From Tetrapyrgos nigripes (Eukaryota; Basidiomycota; Agaricomycetes; Agaricales; Campanellaceae), in contig JAACJM010000139.1 in assembly GCA_013368315.1 (NCBI GenBank), positions 62,001 through 126,000 of the forward strand: a stretch of 64,000 bases of DNA, given 5' to 3'. The notes beneath the pieces are model-generated. The model was given only the letters and a program-made list of their open reading frames with translations. It did not search any database and had not been told where the DNA came from. The translations under genes were made by a program, and so were the position numbers. This document shows positions 43,702 through 53,775 of this stretch, one piece after another. How positions within the stretch are numbered: position 1 is the stretch's first letter; every line of letters starts with the position of its first letter.

Positions 43702-44068
43702 ATCGTTTAGGTGACTATGTGTCAAGTAAGTCTTATCTCCTCTCTCTTCTTCTTTGTTTCTCGGTCCCCCTTTTTGTTTTGGCTCACTTCTGCTTCGTCT
43801 AATCATCTCCGTTGCTCGCAGGTATCCAATCTATCAGCTCCTCTCTTCGGATGAGCACTACATCCAAACCTCCTCGCCTTCAACCCATACCCACATGAAA
43901 ACTTTTACTCATATAACCACGCCCTCCTAACCTCATCACCTCATCTCACGCCTCCTCTCAAAAATCAATGCCTTCTGCTCTCAAATACTGCGATGTCTCC
44001 ATCGCTCAAGGAGCTTCTGCCTAGTCCAACATATATAATACCTAGCTGACTCTAGGCGTCGCATTACC
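43702..44068. other. Intergenic
   Basis: CT-rich sequence without a gene. It ends at the target-site copy TTACC (44064-44068) of the solo LTR. Confidence 0.5.
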
Positions 44069-44294
44069 TGTAAAGCGGGGGTTCTCGCGAATGGCCTAGG
44101 GCCTGAGTAAATCCAGACGGAGGTTTATTCTTGCCCGAGGGCGAAGGTACAGGCGCGTAAAGCGAGTCGAGAGATGATTGTAGTGAGAGTAAAGATGGGT
44201 AGCACTACGTAGCTACCCGAGCTTAAATACTGTCCATCGTGTGAAAAATAGATAAAAGATATAGATAAACCTAATATAGTAACGAGCCGTTACA
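44069..44294 (-). mobile_element. Solo LTR of an LTR retrotransposon
   Basis: A 226-bp unit begins TGTAA and ends TTACA, and is flanked on both sides by the 5-bp direct repeat TTACC (44064-44068 and 44295-44299). Read on the minus strand it contains a TATTTAAG promoter-like box (near 44224) and AATAAA (near 44128) in the order expected for an LTR. No internal domain is nearby, so this is a recombination-derived solo LTR. Superfamily cannot be told. Confidence 0.8.
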
Positions 44295-44299
44295 TTACC

Positions 44300-45131
44300 C
44301 GATAGCGCAAAACCAGGCTAAGGAACGTGTGACAGGGATTTATTGGGTGCCTACCTCAAATACCACCAGCTGAATGGTATTCGAGGTAGGAAGCAGGTGT
44401 TGTGGAACGGCGAATATTTTCGTGATGCAAGTGCGTATTTGGCCAAAACTGGGTACCTGGCCACCTGCTCTAGCCCAGCAATGGAAGAAGCTGCTGATAT
44501 TATTATAACTCATGTCATATATACCCTTTGCGTATAGAAATATGCTGAGTATAAAAAGTTGCGGAATTCGTCGTTGAGTTGTGCTCACTGGAAGTGTCGT
44601 TGTCGGGCGTGGGAAGCCCAATTAAGGAAAACGCGTCATTTTGGAATTTCAGCCCCTCCTTTGACAGGTATCTCACGCACCAGTTACCAACGCTGAACAA
44701 GCTCTTTCATCAGTGTGCACTGGCTGGTAATCCATCTATCAGACACCCCAAAGCCAGCCCAATGGTCATAGAGAAGGAGATAATCGGCAAATGGCCAGCT
44801 TCCTGGTAGAAAATAGTAAAACGCCTATGATGAGTGGGCATTATTTAATTTTAATTATTAGGAAGGGTATACTGAATGGTAATCGATGATCAGTGTTTAT
44901 CCAGCACCGCCATCTTCTTAAAGCTTCCCAGAGCAGCGAGCAGAGAGTGAGCAAAAACTTTAGGAACGAGACCCAAGTGTGCGCGGATCTCGGACAAATG
45001 CGCACGACAAACGTCATTAATCAATCACATGACTTAAGTTGAGGTTGCGCGTCCACCTCCATGTCCACTGATTCCTCTGATTCTGAACAGTGAGTGCCAA
45101 CAATATTTCCAGTAGCACTCCTCTCCTGACT
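44300..45131. other. Intergenic with a hairpin
   Basis: A short open frame (44343-44537) has no family signature and is created around the hairpin at 44350-44390. Nothing else is recognised up to the next gene. Confidence 0.4.
44350..44390. repeat. Hairpin with 16-bp arms
   Basis: CCTACCTCAAATACCA (44350-44365) and TGGTATTCGAGGTAGG (44375-44390) are complementary with one mismatch around a 9-nt loop. It lies 56 bp from the solo LTR. Confidence 0.85.
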
Positions 45132-45685
45132 ATGGCGAGTAAATTCAGGAAGCATTTCCCTCCCACTCGCGAACATAATGATGCACCTGCATTGTCTCGC
45201 ACTCGGACGGCCAGAGGAATAACCCCTACATATGCCTTCGGATGGCTATTGAACCGCTACCTTCTCCTGGAAGCCCTGGATCCTGAAGGGAAATACGAAT
45301 CATCGTTTGGGGATCTCAATTACCATGTACTTACACCTAAATGGTATGATAGCTATGCAGATAGCCTTGGGTGCGTATTGGATATATCTCACCAAGTCTG
45401 AAGGCTTACTGTGTTTCTCAACTCAGCTACAGCTATCGCCCTCGTTTCCGGATTCTCAGCGACTTGCGCATATTCATCTCCTTTGGGTCCAATAAATCTC
45501 AGCAGAGCCTGAAGACTGTCAGCGAACTGGACACAGACAAGCTGTTATCAACCTACCGAGAATATTTGAATCTTGACGACCACTTCCTCCCTTCGCCAAA
45601 GTGGCATAAGCTCCCTATTCCATATGACGAAATCGACTCTTTCCTGGGCAGAGGAGCAATAAGGATGTCACATCTAAACATATGA
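45132..45685 (+). CDS. Hypothetical protein, 165 residues
   Basis: Exons 45132-45370 and 45427-45685 join in frame through GTGCGT..CTCAG. The start MASKFRKHFPPTREHNDAPA leads to TYAFGWLLNRYLLLEALDPE, YHVLTPKWYDSYADSLG, then YSYRPRFRILSDLRIFISFG and PSPKWHKLPIPYDEIDSFLG. An in-frame upstream ATG at 45061 would need a 23-nt intron, too short to accept. Family not recognised. Layout resembles 42340-42918. Confidence 0.6.
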
Positions 45686-45986
45686 GGCTCCACTTCACCA
45701 TTGCATATTTACTCCACATATTCCTTGTACACATATATAGGTAAATACATGATTCTATGCAGCTTCGCCTTCTTTCATCATGGATCACAACTCTTTGATA
45801 GGCTGTTTTATCTCTCTTGCTTTGTGTTATTCTCTTCGATAGAATCCTCGACGGCTCGAGGCTCTCACTTACCCCTTCTGGTTCACTGTGGCCTTGAAGT
45901 GGTGTTTTGGCCATGAAGATGTACTGCTAATTGCACCACAGTTTCCAATATATACTTCGTCACTTGATCCTGACCCCAACAAAACG

Positions 45987-46740
45987 ATGGCTGATAGTCA
46001 AGCCAAGGGTGTTCTTGTTGACGCAGGCATCCTGCTCCCAATCATCCAATTCCGGGAATCTCCTCCTGCCGGCATCCAATCTCTTCAGGCATTTCTTGAG
46101 AAATGTCTAGAGACTCATATGGACCACCGTATCCTCAAGGTAGATGATGCTTTGTTCCCAATAGCCAAAGAGTTCAAACGATTGTCGACACGACATCCTG
46201 TTGACATAATCCAACATTCCACAACTTTATGGACTGGAGGAATATGAATTGGTCTCGCCCAGGGCAGTGAAGGAGAAGGCACAAACACTGCGGGAGTTGG
46301 ATCATTGGAAGAAAGAGGAGGAAAGAAGGCAAGAGAGGATAACGTATCAGAGAGAGGAGCGAATGAAGAGGGCAGAGAAACGGGCAAAACAGTTTTCTGG
46401 TCATGATGGCTCGGAGCAATCGCGGAAACTTCTGGAAGCCTTCATCATGGAGAACCCTCCTTCAGAGAATGCCACCAGCCCTCCGTTCTCTGATGACCAG
46501 CTGAACCAATACACCAAATTGACCTGGGCAGTGAAAAATCCAGGAAAACCATCTGACAAGGTCCAGTTTTTCGAATCGATGCTGCCAGACAAGCACTTTT
46601 TCGAACGGGATAGTTGGACTCGTCCTATGCGGTTCGGGACACCAATTTCAAACATGTATGAAACCTTTATCCAAGATTATCTGACAAATTTGGTCGAGAA
46701 AGAAAGGGAACGAAGGAAGAATGTTGTAAACAAGGAATAA
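45987..46740 (+). CDS. Hypothetical protein with charged coiled-coil, frameshifted
   Basis: The first frame reads MADSQAKGVLVDAGILLPII..LFPIAKEFKRLSTRHPVDII to a TGA at 46245. A second frame picks up as LEEYELVSPRAVKEKAQTLR and continues through a strongly charged helix (EERRQERITYQREERMKRAE) to VVNKE and TAA at 46738. Both frames look coding, and the switch near 46230 is either a single-base indel or an unrecognised intron. Coding-like sequence also extends upstream to about 45870 (FGHEDVLLIAPQFPIYTS). The VLVDAGILLPII..LFPIAKEFKR pattern recalls repeated, uncharacterised Agaricomycete proteins with a conserved acidic/Lys core; I can give no function. Confidence 0.5.
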
Positions 46741-46894
46741 TGGCATCTTTTGTTGTAAGTACTTGGAGTGTAAACACGAGACAATGAAGCTGTACATAGT
46801 ACCAATGTTGTTAGTAACGATTTTTACACTTAAGATTCTGCAATGTATGTATGCATGATCTGGACAGATTCATAATAAATAACATCTGTATGCG

Positions 46895-47164
46895 CCTTCA
46901 TAAAAAAAGGTTGCCCTCCACCATTATACCCAGAGATCATACAATACTCGATAAACCGCATATACGAGACAGAGTTACCAAAGAGTTACCGAGCGCGTCG
47001 AGTGTGGATCTACCAGCATCTTTCGCCAGTACATCCTCAGTGTCAGCAGTCTTGTAGTTGAAAACGACATCTGCGCCATGCTCCTTGGCAAACTGGACTT
47101 TCTCGTCGGATACGACAGACGTGATGACCTTCATACGATTTGAGTTGGACGACAATGCACTGGG
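46895..47164 (-). pseudogene. Medium-chain dehydrogenase/reductase, C-side fragment
   Basis: Minus strand: IVVQL, a frameshift, then NRMKVITSVVSDEKVQFAKE and HGADVVFNYKTADTEDVLAK, then STLDALGNS, and in a shifted frame RFIEYCMISGYNGGGQPFF. These blocks follow the Rossmann domain of zinc-lacking MDR enzymes (quinone oxidoreductase / prostaglandin-reductase-like). Internal segments are missing and frames shift, so it is broken. It ends where the foldback-like element begins; the upstream part of the same gene lies on the far side at 53195-53345. Confidence 0.7.
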
Positions 47165-48379
47165 TGCAAACACTTGTAAATCCTCTGCTTTACTGAGGTT
47201 TTACAAGAGTATTACAAGAGACAGAAAAAATTAGAACAACCTTGTATGACCATTGTAAGTCACAAAGAAATACCATGGACTTTCAGTGTGACTTGCTGTC
47301 ACTGTATACCCTTGGTGGATATACTGTGGAATTACACAGGAATTTCAGAGTGACTTTTTGTCACAATATGTCATGTAGTAAGACACATAGGAAATACTGG
47401 AGTATTTCAGTGTGACAGATAATCACAGTATGACAAACAGTAAGGCAAGAGAGATTTACAAAGGACTTACAAGGAAGCAAAATCTGCAGGAAATTTACAA
47501 AGTGACAATCAAGTCACAGTAATACACTTGTAAGACTAGCTGTATTATGAAGGAATTACAAGAAACATTTGCTACAAACACTGGTAAATCCTCAGCCTTA
47601 CTGGAGTATTACAAGAGTATTATGGAGAACCAATCAATATGTAAGTTGGCTTGACTTACAAGTGTATTACAAAATAGATAAAAAATGAGGACTATTCTGA
47701 AAGACCATTGTAAGCTGCAAGGACATACCATGGACTTTCAGTGTGAGGCTTTGTCACAGTATAGCATTGAAGAGCATACAGTGAAATTACAAGGTGAGTT
47801 TTTTGTCACAGTATGTCTTCTTGTAAAACAGAACTGAAATACCAGGGTATTTCAGTGTGAGATAATGTCACAGTAAGACAATTTGTAAACCAAGTAAAAT
47901 TTACAGAGGACTTACCAGAAGGTAGAACTTGAAAGTCTTGGGTAAGACTGCTCATATTTACACTGAATTTACGGAGGGACATCTGTGTCACAGTAATACC
48001 CTAGAAAGACTTGTGATTTTACAAGGGAATTACAAGATGCAGCTTTTAAAAGTCTATCTCGTAAGTCTCTGGAAAAAGCCTGCATGCTAAATGGAGAATA
48101 TACAGTGTGACAGACTGGTCACAGTAAGACACTTGTAAGTCACAAGACATTACAATGACTTTACTGAAAAGTGACTATTTTGTAAGTCATCATGTATATC
48201 CAATGGACTTACAAGAGACTTGTTGGATGGATTTGCAGTGCATGTCAATTAAGTAATACAGAAGGGCTTACTGAAAATTTACAGGATGTAATACAATGAA
48301 TTCATTCAACCAGGTTAATTAAATTTTACTAAATATAAATAGACAGCTCAGGCTGGAAAGGAAAAGGGCAGACTACTGT
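47165..48379 (+). repeat. Left inverted arm of the foldback-like element
   Basis: AT-rich, about 1.2 kb. It contains about nine copies of a loose motif in which GTGA and TCAC(AG) are about ten bases apart (e.g. 47288-47302, 47350-47364, 47412-47425, 47502-47517, 47743-47758, 47793-47808, 47853-47870, 48109-48124), interspersed with ttgtaagtc/gacttacaa. It lacks a 48-bp block present in the right arm near 53100-53150. Confidence 0.85.
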
Positions 48380-48620
48380 GTCTGCCTTGTCATCTTCGTC
48401 TGCTCAGTCTGTTACATCTGCCCCATCTGCCTTGTCTGCTTTGTCTGCCCTGTCTGCCTTGTCTCTGCTCCGTCTGCCTTGTCTGCCTTGTCTGCTCTGT
48501 CTGCCTCGTCTGCTTCGTCTGCCTTGTCTGCCCTGTCTGCCCCATCTGCCTTGTCTGCCCCGTCTGCCTTGTCTGCTGCGTCTGCCTTGTCTGCCTTGTC
48601 TGCCTTGTCTGCCTTGTATT
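48380..48620 (-). repeat. 9-bp satellite, minority orientation (about 27 units)
   Basis: Units read CTGCCTTGT/CTGCCCCGT-type on the plus strand, i.e. the complement of the main array. It is colinear with the inverse of 51660-51900, so it belongs to the inverted arms. Confidence 0.9.
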
Positions 48621-48624
48621 GTCC

Positions 48625-51600
48625 AGGCAGACGAGGCAGACGAGGCAGACGGGGCAGACGGGGCAGACGGGGCAGACGGGGCAGACGAGGCAGACGAAGC
48701 AGACAAGGCAGACAAGGCAGACGGAGCAGACAAGGCAGACGGAGCAGACAAGGCAGACAAGGCAGACAGAGCAGACGAGGCAGCAGACGGGGCAGACAAG
48801 GCAAACGAGGCAGACAGGGCAGACAAGGCCGACGGGGCAGACGGGGCAGACGGAGCAGATGGAGCAGACGGAGCAGACGAGGCAGACGAGGCAGACGGAG
48901 CAGACGAGGCAGACGGAGCAGACGAGGCAGACGGAGCAGACGAGGCAGACGGAGCAGACGAGGCAGACGGAGCAGACGAGGCAGACGGAGCAGACGAGGC
49001 AGACGGAGCAGACGAGGCAGACGGAGCAGACGAGGCAGACGAGGCAGACGGAGCAGACGAGGCAGACGAGGCAGACGGAGCAGACGAGGCAGACGAGGCA
49101 GACGGAGCAGACGAGGCAGACGGAGCAGACGAGGCAGACGGAGCAGACGAGGCAGACGGAGCAGACGAGGCAGACGGAGCAGACGAGGCAGACAGAGCAG
49201 ACGAGGCAGACAGAGCAGACAGAGCAGACGAGGCAGACAAAGCAGACAAGGCAGACGAGGCAGACGAGGCAGACGAGGCAGACGGAGCAGACGAGGCAGG
49301 CGAGGCAGACGAGGCAGACGAAGCAGACAGAGCAGGCAGAGCAGACAAGGCAGACGGAGCAGAGACAAGGCAGACGGGGCAGACGGGGCAGACGGAGCAG
49401 ATGGAGCAGACGGAGCAGACGAGGCAGATGGAGCAGACGAGGCAGACGAGACAGACGGAGCAGACAGAGCAGACGAGGCAGACAAGGCAGACAAGGCAGA
49501 CGAGGCAGACGAGGCAGACGAGGCAGACGAGGCAGACAAGGCAGACGAGGCAGACGAGGCAGACGAGGCAGACGAGGCAGACGAGGCAGACGAGGCAGAC
49601 GAGGCAGACGAGGCAGACGAGGCAGACGAGGCAGACGAGGCAGACGAAGCAGACGAGGCAGACGAGGCAGACGAAGCAGACAGAGCAGACAGAGCAGACA
49701 AGGCAGATGGAGCAGAGACAAGGCTGACGGGGCAGACGGGGCAGACGGAGCAGATGGAGCAGACGGAGCAGACGAGGCAGATGGAGCAGACGAGGCAGAC
49801 GAGACAGACGGAGCAGACAGAGCAGACGAGGCAGACAAAGCAGACAAGGCAGACAAGGCAGACGAGGCAGACGAGGCAGACGAAGCAGACGAGGCAGACA
49901 AGGCAGACGAAGCAGACAAGGCAGACAAGGCAGACAAGGCAGACGAAGCAGACGAGGCAGACAAGGCAGACGAGGCAGACGAGGCAGACGAGGCAGACGA
50001 AGCAGACGAGGCAGACGAGGCAGACGAGGCAGACGAAGCAGATGAGGCAGACGAGGCAGACGAAGCAGATGAGGCAGACGAGGCAGACGAAGCAGATGAG
50101 GCAGACGAGGCAGACGAAGCAGATGAGGCAGACGAGGCAGACGAGGCAGACGAGGCAGACGAAGCAGACGAGGCAGACGAGGCAGACGAAGCAGATGAGG
50201 CAGACGAGGCAGACGAAGCAGATGAGGCAGACGAGGCAGACGAAGCAGATGAGGCAGACGAAGCAGACGAAGCAGACGAGGCAGACGAGGCAGACGAGGC
50301 AGACGAGGCAGACGAGGCAGACGAGGCAGACGAGGCAGACGAGGCAGACGAAGCAGACGAGGCAGACGAGGCAGACGAGGCAGACGAAGCAGATGAGGCA
50401 GACGAGGCAGACGAGGCAGACGAGGCAGACGAAGCAGACGAGGCAGACGAGGCAGACGAAGCAGACGAGGCAGACGAGGCAGACGAAGCAGACGAGGCAG
50501 ACGAGGCAGACGAAGCAGACAAGGCAGACAAGGCAGACAAGGCAGACGAAGCAAACGAAGCAGACGAGGCAGATGACGCAGATGAAGCAGACGACGCAGA
50601 CAAGGCAGACGAAGCAGACAGAGCAGACGGAGCAGACGAGGCAAACGAAGCAGACAAGGCAGACAAGGCAGACAGAGCAGATGAGGCAGACGAAGCAGAC
50701 AGAGCAGACAAGGCAGACAAGGCAGACAGAGCAGACAAGGCAGAGGGAGCAGACAGAGCAGACGAGGCAGACGAAGCAGACAAGGCAGACAAGGCAGACG
50801 GGCCAGACAAGGCAGACGGGGCAGACAAGGCAGACAAGGCAGACAAAGCAGACAAGGCAGACAGAGCAGACAGAGCAGACAAGGCAGACAAGGCAGATGG
50901 AGCAGAGACAAGGCAGACAGGGCAGACAGGGCAGACAAGGCAGACAGAGCAGACAAGGCAGATGGAGCAGACAAGGCAGAGACAAGGCAGACGGAGCAGA
51001 CAGGCCAGACAAGGCAGAGACAAGGCAGACAAGGCAGACGGAGCAGAGACAAAGCAGACAGGGCAGACAAGGCAGACAAGGCAGACGGGGAAGACGAGGC
51101 AGAAGGGGCAGACAAGGCAGACAAGGCAGACAAGGCAGAGAAGGCCGATGGGGAAGACGAGGCAGAAGAGGCAGACGGGGCAGACGGAGCAGACAGAGCA
51201 GACAGAGCAGACGGGGCAGACAGAGCAGACGAGGCAGACAGAGCAGACGAGGCAGACGAGGCAGACAGGGCAGACGAGGCAGACGAGGCAGACGGGGCAG
51301 ACGAGGCAGATGAGGCAGACGGGGCAGACGAGGCAGACGAGGCAGACGGGGCAGACGAGGCAGACGAGGCAGACGGGGCAGACGAGGCAGACGAGGCAGA
51401 CGGGGCAGACGAGGCAGACGAGGCAGACAGGGCAGACAAGGCAGACGAGGCAGACGGGGCAGATGGGGCAGACAAGGCAGACAGGACAGACAAGGCAGAC
51501 AAGGCAGACGGAGCAGACAGGGCAGACAAGGCAGACGGGAGCAGACAAAGCAGACGAGGCAGACAGAGCAGACAAGGCAGACAAGGCAGACGGGGAAGAC

Positions 51601-51898
51601 AAGGCAGATGGGGCAGACAGGGCAGACAAGGCAGACAAGGCAGACAAGGCAGACAGAGCAGACAGAGCAGACAAGGCAGACAAGGCAGACAGAGCAGAGA
51701 CAAGGCAGACAGGGCAGAAGGGGCAGACAAGGCAGACAGAGCAGACAAGGCAGATGGAGCAGACAAGGCAGAGACAAGGCAGACGGAGCAGACAGGGCAG
51801 ACAAGGCAGAGACAAGGCAGACAAGGCAGATGGAGCAGAGACAAGGCAGACAGGGCAGACAAAGCAGACAAGGCAGATGGGGCAGATGGGGCAGATGT
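48625..51898 (+). repeat. 9-bp satellite GCAGACGAG, main array (about 360 units)
   Basis: About 3.27 kb of head-to-tail nonamers GCAGAC(G/A)(A/G)(G/A) with variants GCAGATGGA and GCAGATGAG, and occasional 11-mers GCAGAGACAAG. No unit contains a stop in any frame, so all six frames stay open for about 1000 codons, giving ADE, RQT, GRR, SAS, CLV or LPR tripeptide repeats. I consider none of these a real protein. A higher-order repeat of about 353 bp is visible: the block around 49361 recurs around 49714. Similar long blocks recur between 50890-51060 and 51690-51890. Confidence 0.92.
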
Positions 51899-53194
51899 AA
51901 CAGACTGAGCAGACGAAGATGACAAGGCAGACACAGTAGTCTGCCCTTTTCCTTTCCAGCCTGAGCTGTCTATTTATATTTAGTAAAATTTAATTAACCT
52001 GGTTGAATGAATTCATTGTATTACATCCTGTAAATTTTCAGTAAGCCCTTCTGTATTACTTAATTGACATGCACTGCAAATCCATCCAACAAGTCTCTTG
52101 TAAGTCCATTGGATATACATGATGACTTACAAAATAGTCACTTTTCAGTAAAGTCATTGTAATGTCTTGTGACTTACAAGTGTCTTACTGTGACCAGTCT
52201 GTCACACTGTATATTCTCCATTTAGCATGCAGGCTTTTTCCAGAGACTTACGAGATAGACTTTTAAAAGCTGCATCTTGTAATTCCCTTGTAAAATCACA
52301 AGTCTTTCTAGGGTATTACTGTGACACAGATGTCCCTCCGTAAATTCAGTGTAAATATGAGCAGTCTTACCCAAGACTTTCAAGTTCTACCTTCTGGTAA
52401 GTCCTCTGTAAATTTTACTTGGTTTACAAATTGTCTTACTGTGACATTATCTCACACTGAAATACCCTGGTATTTCAGTTCTGTTTTACAAGAAGACATA
52501 CTGTGACAAAAAACTCACCTTGTAATTTCACTGTATGCTCTTCAATGCTATACTGTGACAAAGCCTCACACTGAAAGTCCATGGTATGTCCTTGCAGCTT
52601 ACAATGGTCTTTCAGAATAGTCCTCATTTTTTATCTATTTTGTAATACACTTGTAAGTCAAGCCAACTTACATATTGATTGGTTCTCCATAATACTCTTG
52701 TAATACTCCAGTAAGGCTGAGGATTTACCAGTGTTTGTAGCAAATGTTTCTTGTAATTCCTTCATAATACAGCTAGTCTTACAAGTGTATTACTGTGACT
52801 TGATTGTCACTTTGTAAATTTCCTGCAGATTTTGCTTCCTTGTAAGTCCTTTGTAAATCTCTCTTGCCTTACTGTTTGTCATACTGTGATTATCTGTCAC
52901 ACTGAAATACTCCAGTATTTCCTATGTGTCTTACTACATGACATATTGTGACAAAAAGTCACTCTGAAATTCCTGTGTAATTCCACAGTATATCCACCAA
53001 GGGTATACAGTGACAGCAAGTCACACTGAAAGTCCATGGTATTTCTTTGTGACTTACAATGGTCATACAAGGTTGTTCTAATTTTTTCTGTCTCTTGTAA
53101 TACTAATGTATGACAAGGAGTCTTACATATTGATTGGCTTGGTGTAATACTCTTGTAAAACCTCAGTAAAGCAGAGGATTTACAAGTATTTGCA
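51899..53194 (-). repeat. Right inverted arm of the foldback-like element
   Basis: This is the inverse of 47165-48379 with an extra block of about 48 bp near 53100-53150 (taatgtatgacaaggagtc..ggtgtaat). That block resembles sequence near 47629-47660 in the arm itself, so it probably arose or was lost by local recombination. Confidence 0.85.
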
Positions 53195-53345
53195 ACCGGT
53201 GATGGCACCGACTGCGCCTGAGAATCGTGAAGGATTAATGACAAGCATGACAACGATCTAAGATAGGGAATTACCAGCTGCAGTAGAGACAAAGGCTGTA
53301 ACCTGCTCGCACCCCAAGGGGATCGCTCCAATCTTCGACATTGGT
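53195..53345 (-). pseudogene. Medium-chain dehydrogenase/reductase, N-side fragment
   Basis: Minus strand: SKIGAIPLGCEQVTAFVSTAAG, then a GTAATT..TTCTCAG intron, then GAVGAITG up to the element end at 53194. FVSTAAGAVG is the glycine-rich cofactor turn of MDR enzymes and leads naturally into the IVVQL..MKVITS sequence at 47150. Upstream exons were not found in 53345-53700. Confidence 0.6.
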
Positions 53346-53775
53346 CCTGTCCTTTGGAGAAATGTGCACAGATGAGATATTTGGATGGTGTAAGATCTAT
53401 GCACTTCCCTATACTTCTTATACCTTTCCGATACTTTCCTATACTTCACTTTCCTGTACTTTCCAGTAGGGTCCTGTCCAGATCCTTTCCAGTAGGGTCC
53501 TTTCCAGATCCTTTCCAGTTGGATCCGATGACTTTCCAGTACAGTCTTACTTTCCATTACTTTCCTATCACTTTCCGATCATTCCTTCATTTCCGATTCA
53601 TCTCCAATCCTACTCCAACGTCTCCACTTCATATCCACAACTCCACTTTCCTTAGGAGGTGTTTCCCTTCACCTTTCCTTCTGTAGTTATATTACTCTTC
53701 ATTTCCGATCCTTTCCTATCTTATTCCTACACTTCCCGAAGTAGTACTTAAGCTAGCACATTTGTAGTAGATAGC
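53346..53775. repeat. Pyrimidine-rich degenerate tandem repeats
   Basis: Irregular copies of ctttccagtagggtcctttccagatc and ctttcctata fill 53400-53600. No gene. Confidence 0.6.

Larger units (their letters stand above)
47165..53194. mobile_element. Foldback-like element: long inverted arms around a 9-bp satellite
   Basis: The 6.03-kb unit is an interrupted inverted repeat. Left arm (47165-48379) and right arm (51899-53194) looked near-identical in inverse orientation wherever I compared them; a 186-nt segment appears identical at 47806-47991 and 52321-52506. The arms run on into a GCAGACGAG-type array that changes orientation near 48620. The ends are TGCAAACACTTGTAAATCC and, inverted, TGCAAATACTTGTAAATCC. 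TGCA at both ends is palindromic, so it could be a 4-bp target duplication or part of the TIR. No transposase is encoded. Composition resembles foldback elements known from other eukaryotes (long TIRs carrying short tandem repeats); a fungal relative is not known to me. Flanks are two parts of one MDR-like gene. Confidence 0.8.

Noticed and set aside
45061..45131. Upstream ATG joined through a GTGAGT..CCAG intron to the gene at 45132
   Set aside because: The join is in frame but the intron would be only 23 nt, below any plausible spliceosomal length; ATG at 45132 was used.
47806..47991. 61-codon frame repeated at 52321-52506
   Set aside because: The apparent identity reflects the inverted arms, not coding constraint; no domain, and both copies lie inside the foldback arms.
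48380..51898. CRISPR array
   Set aside because: The repeats are contiguous 9-mers without unique spacers, and the genome is eukaryotic.
48378..51934. Very long open frames (up to about 1176 codons) on both strands
   Set aside because: They arise only because the 9-bp unit contains no stop in any frame; translations are pure tripeptide repeats in six versions, and the frames run across both strands. No start context, introns or domains.
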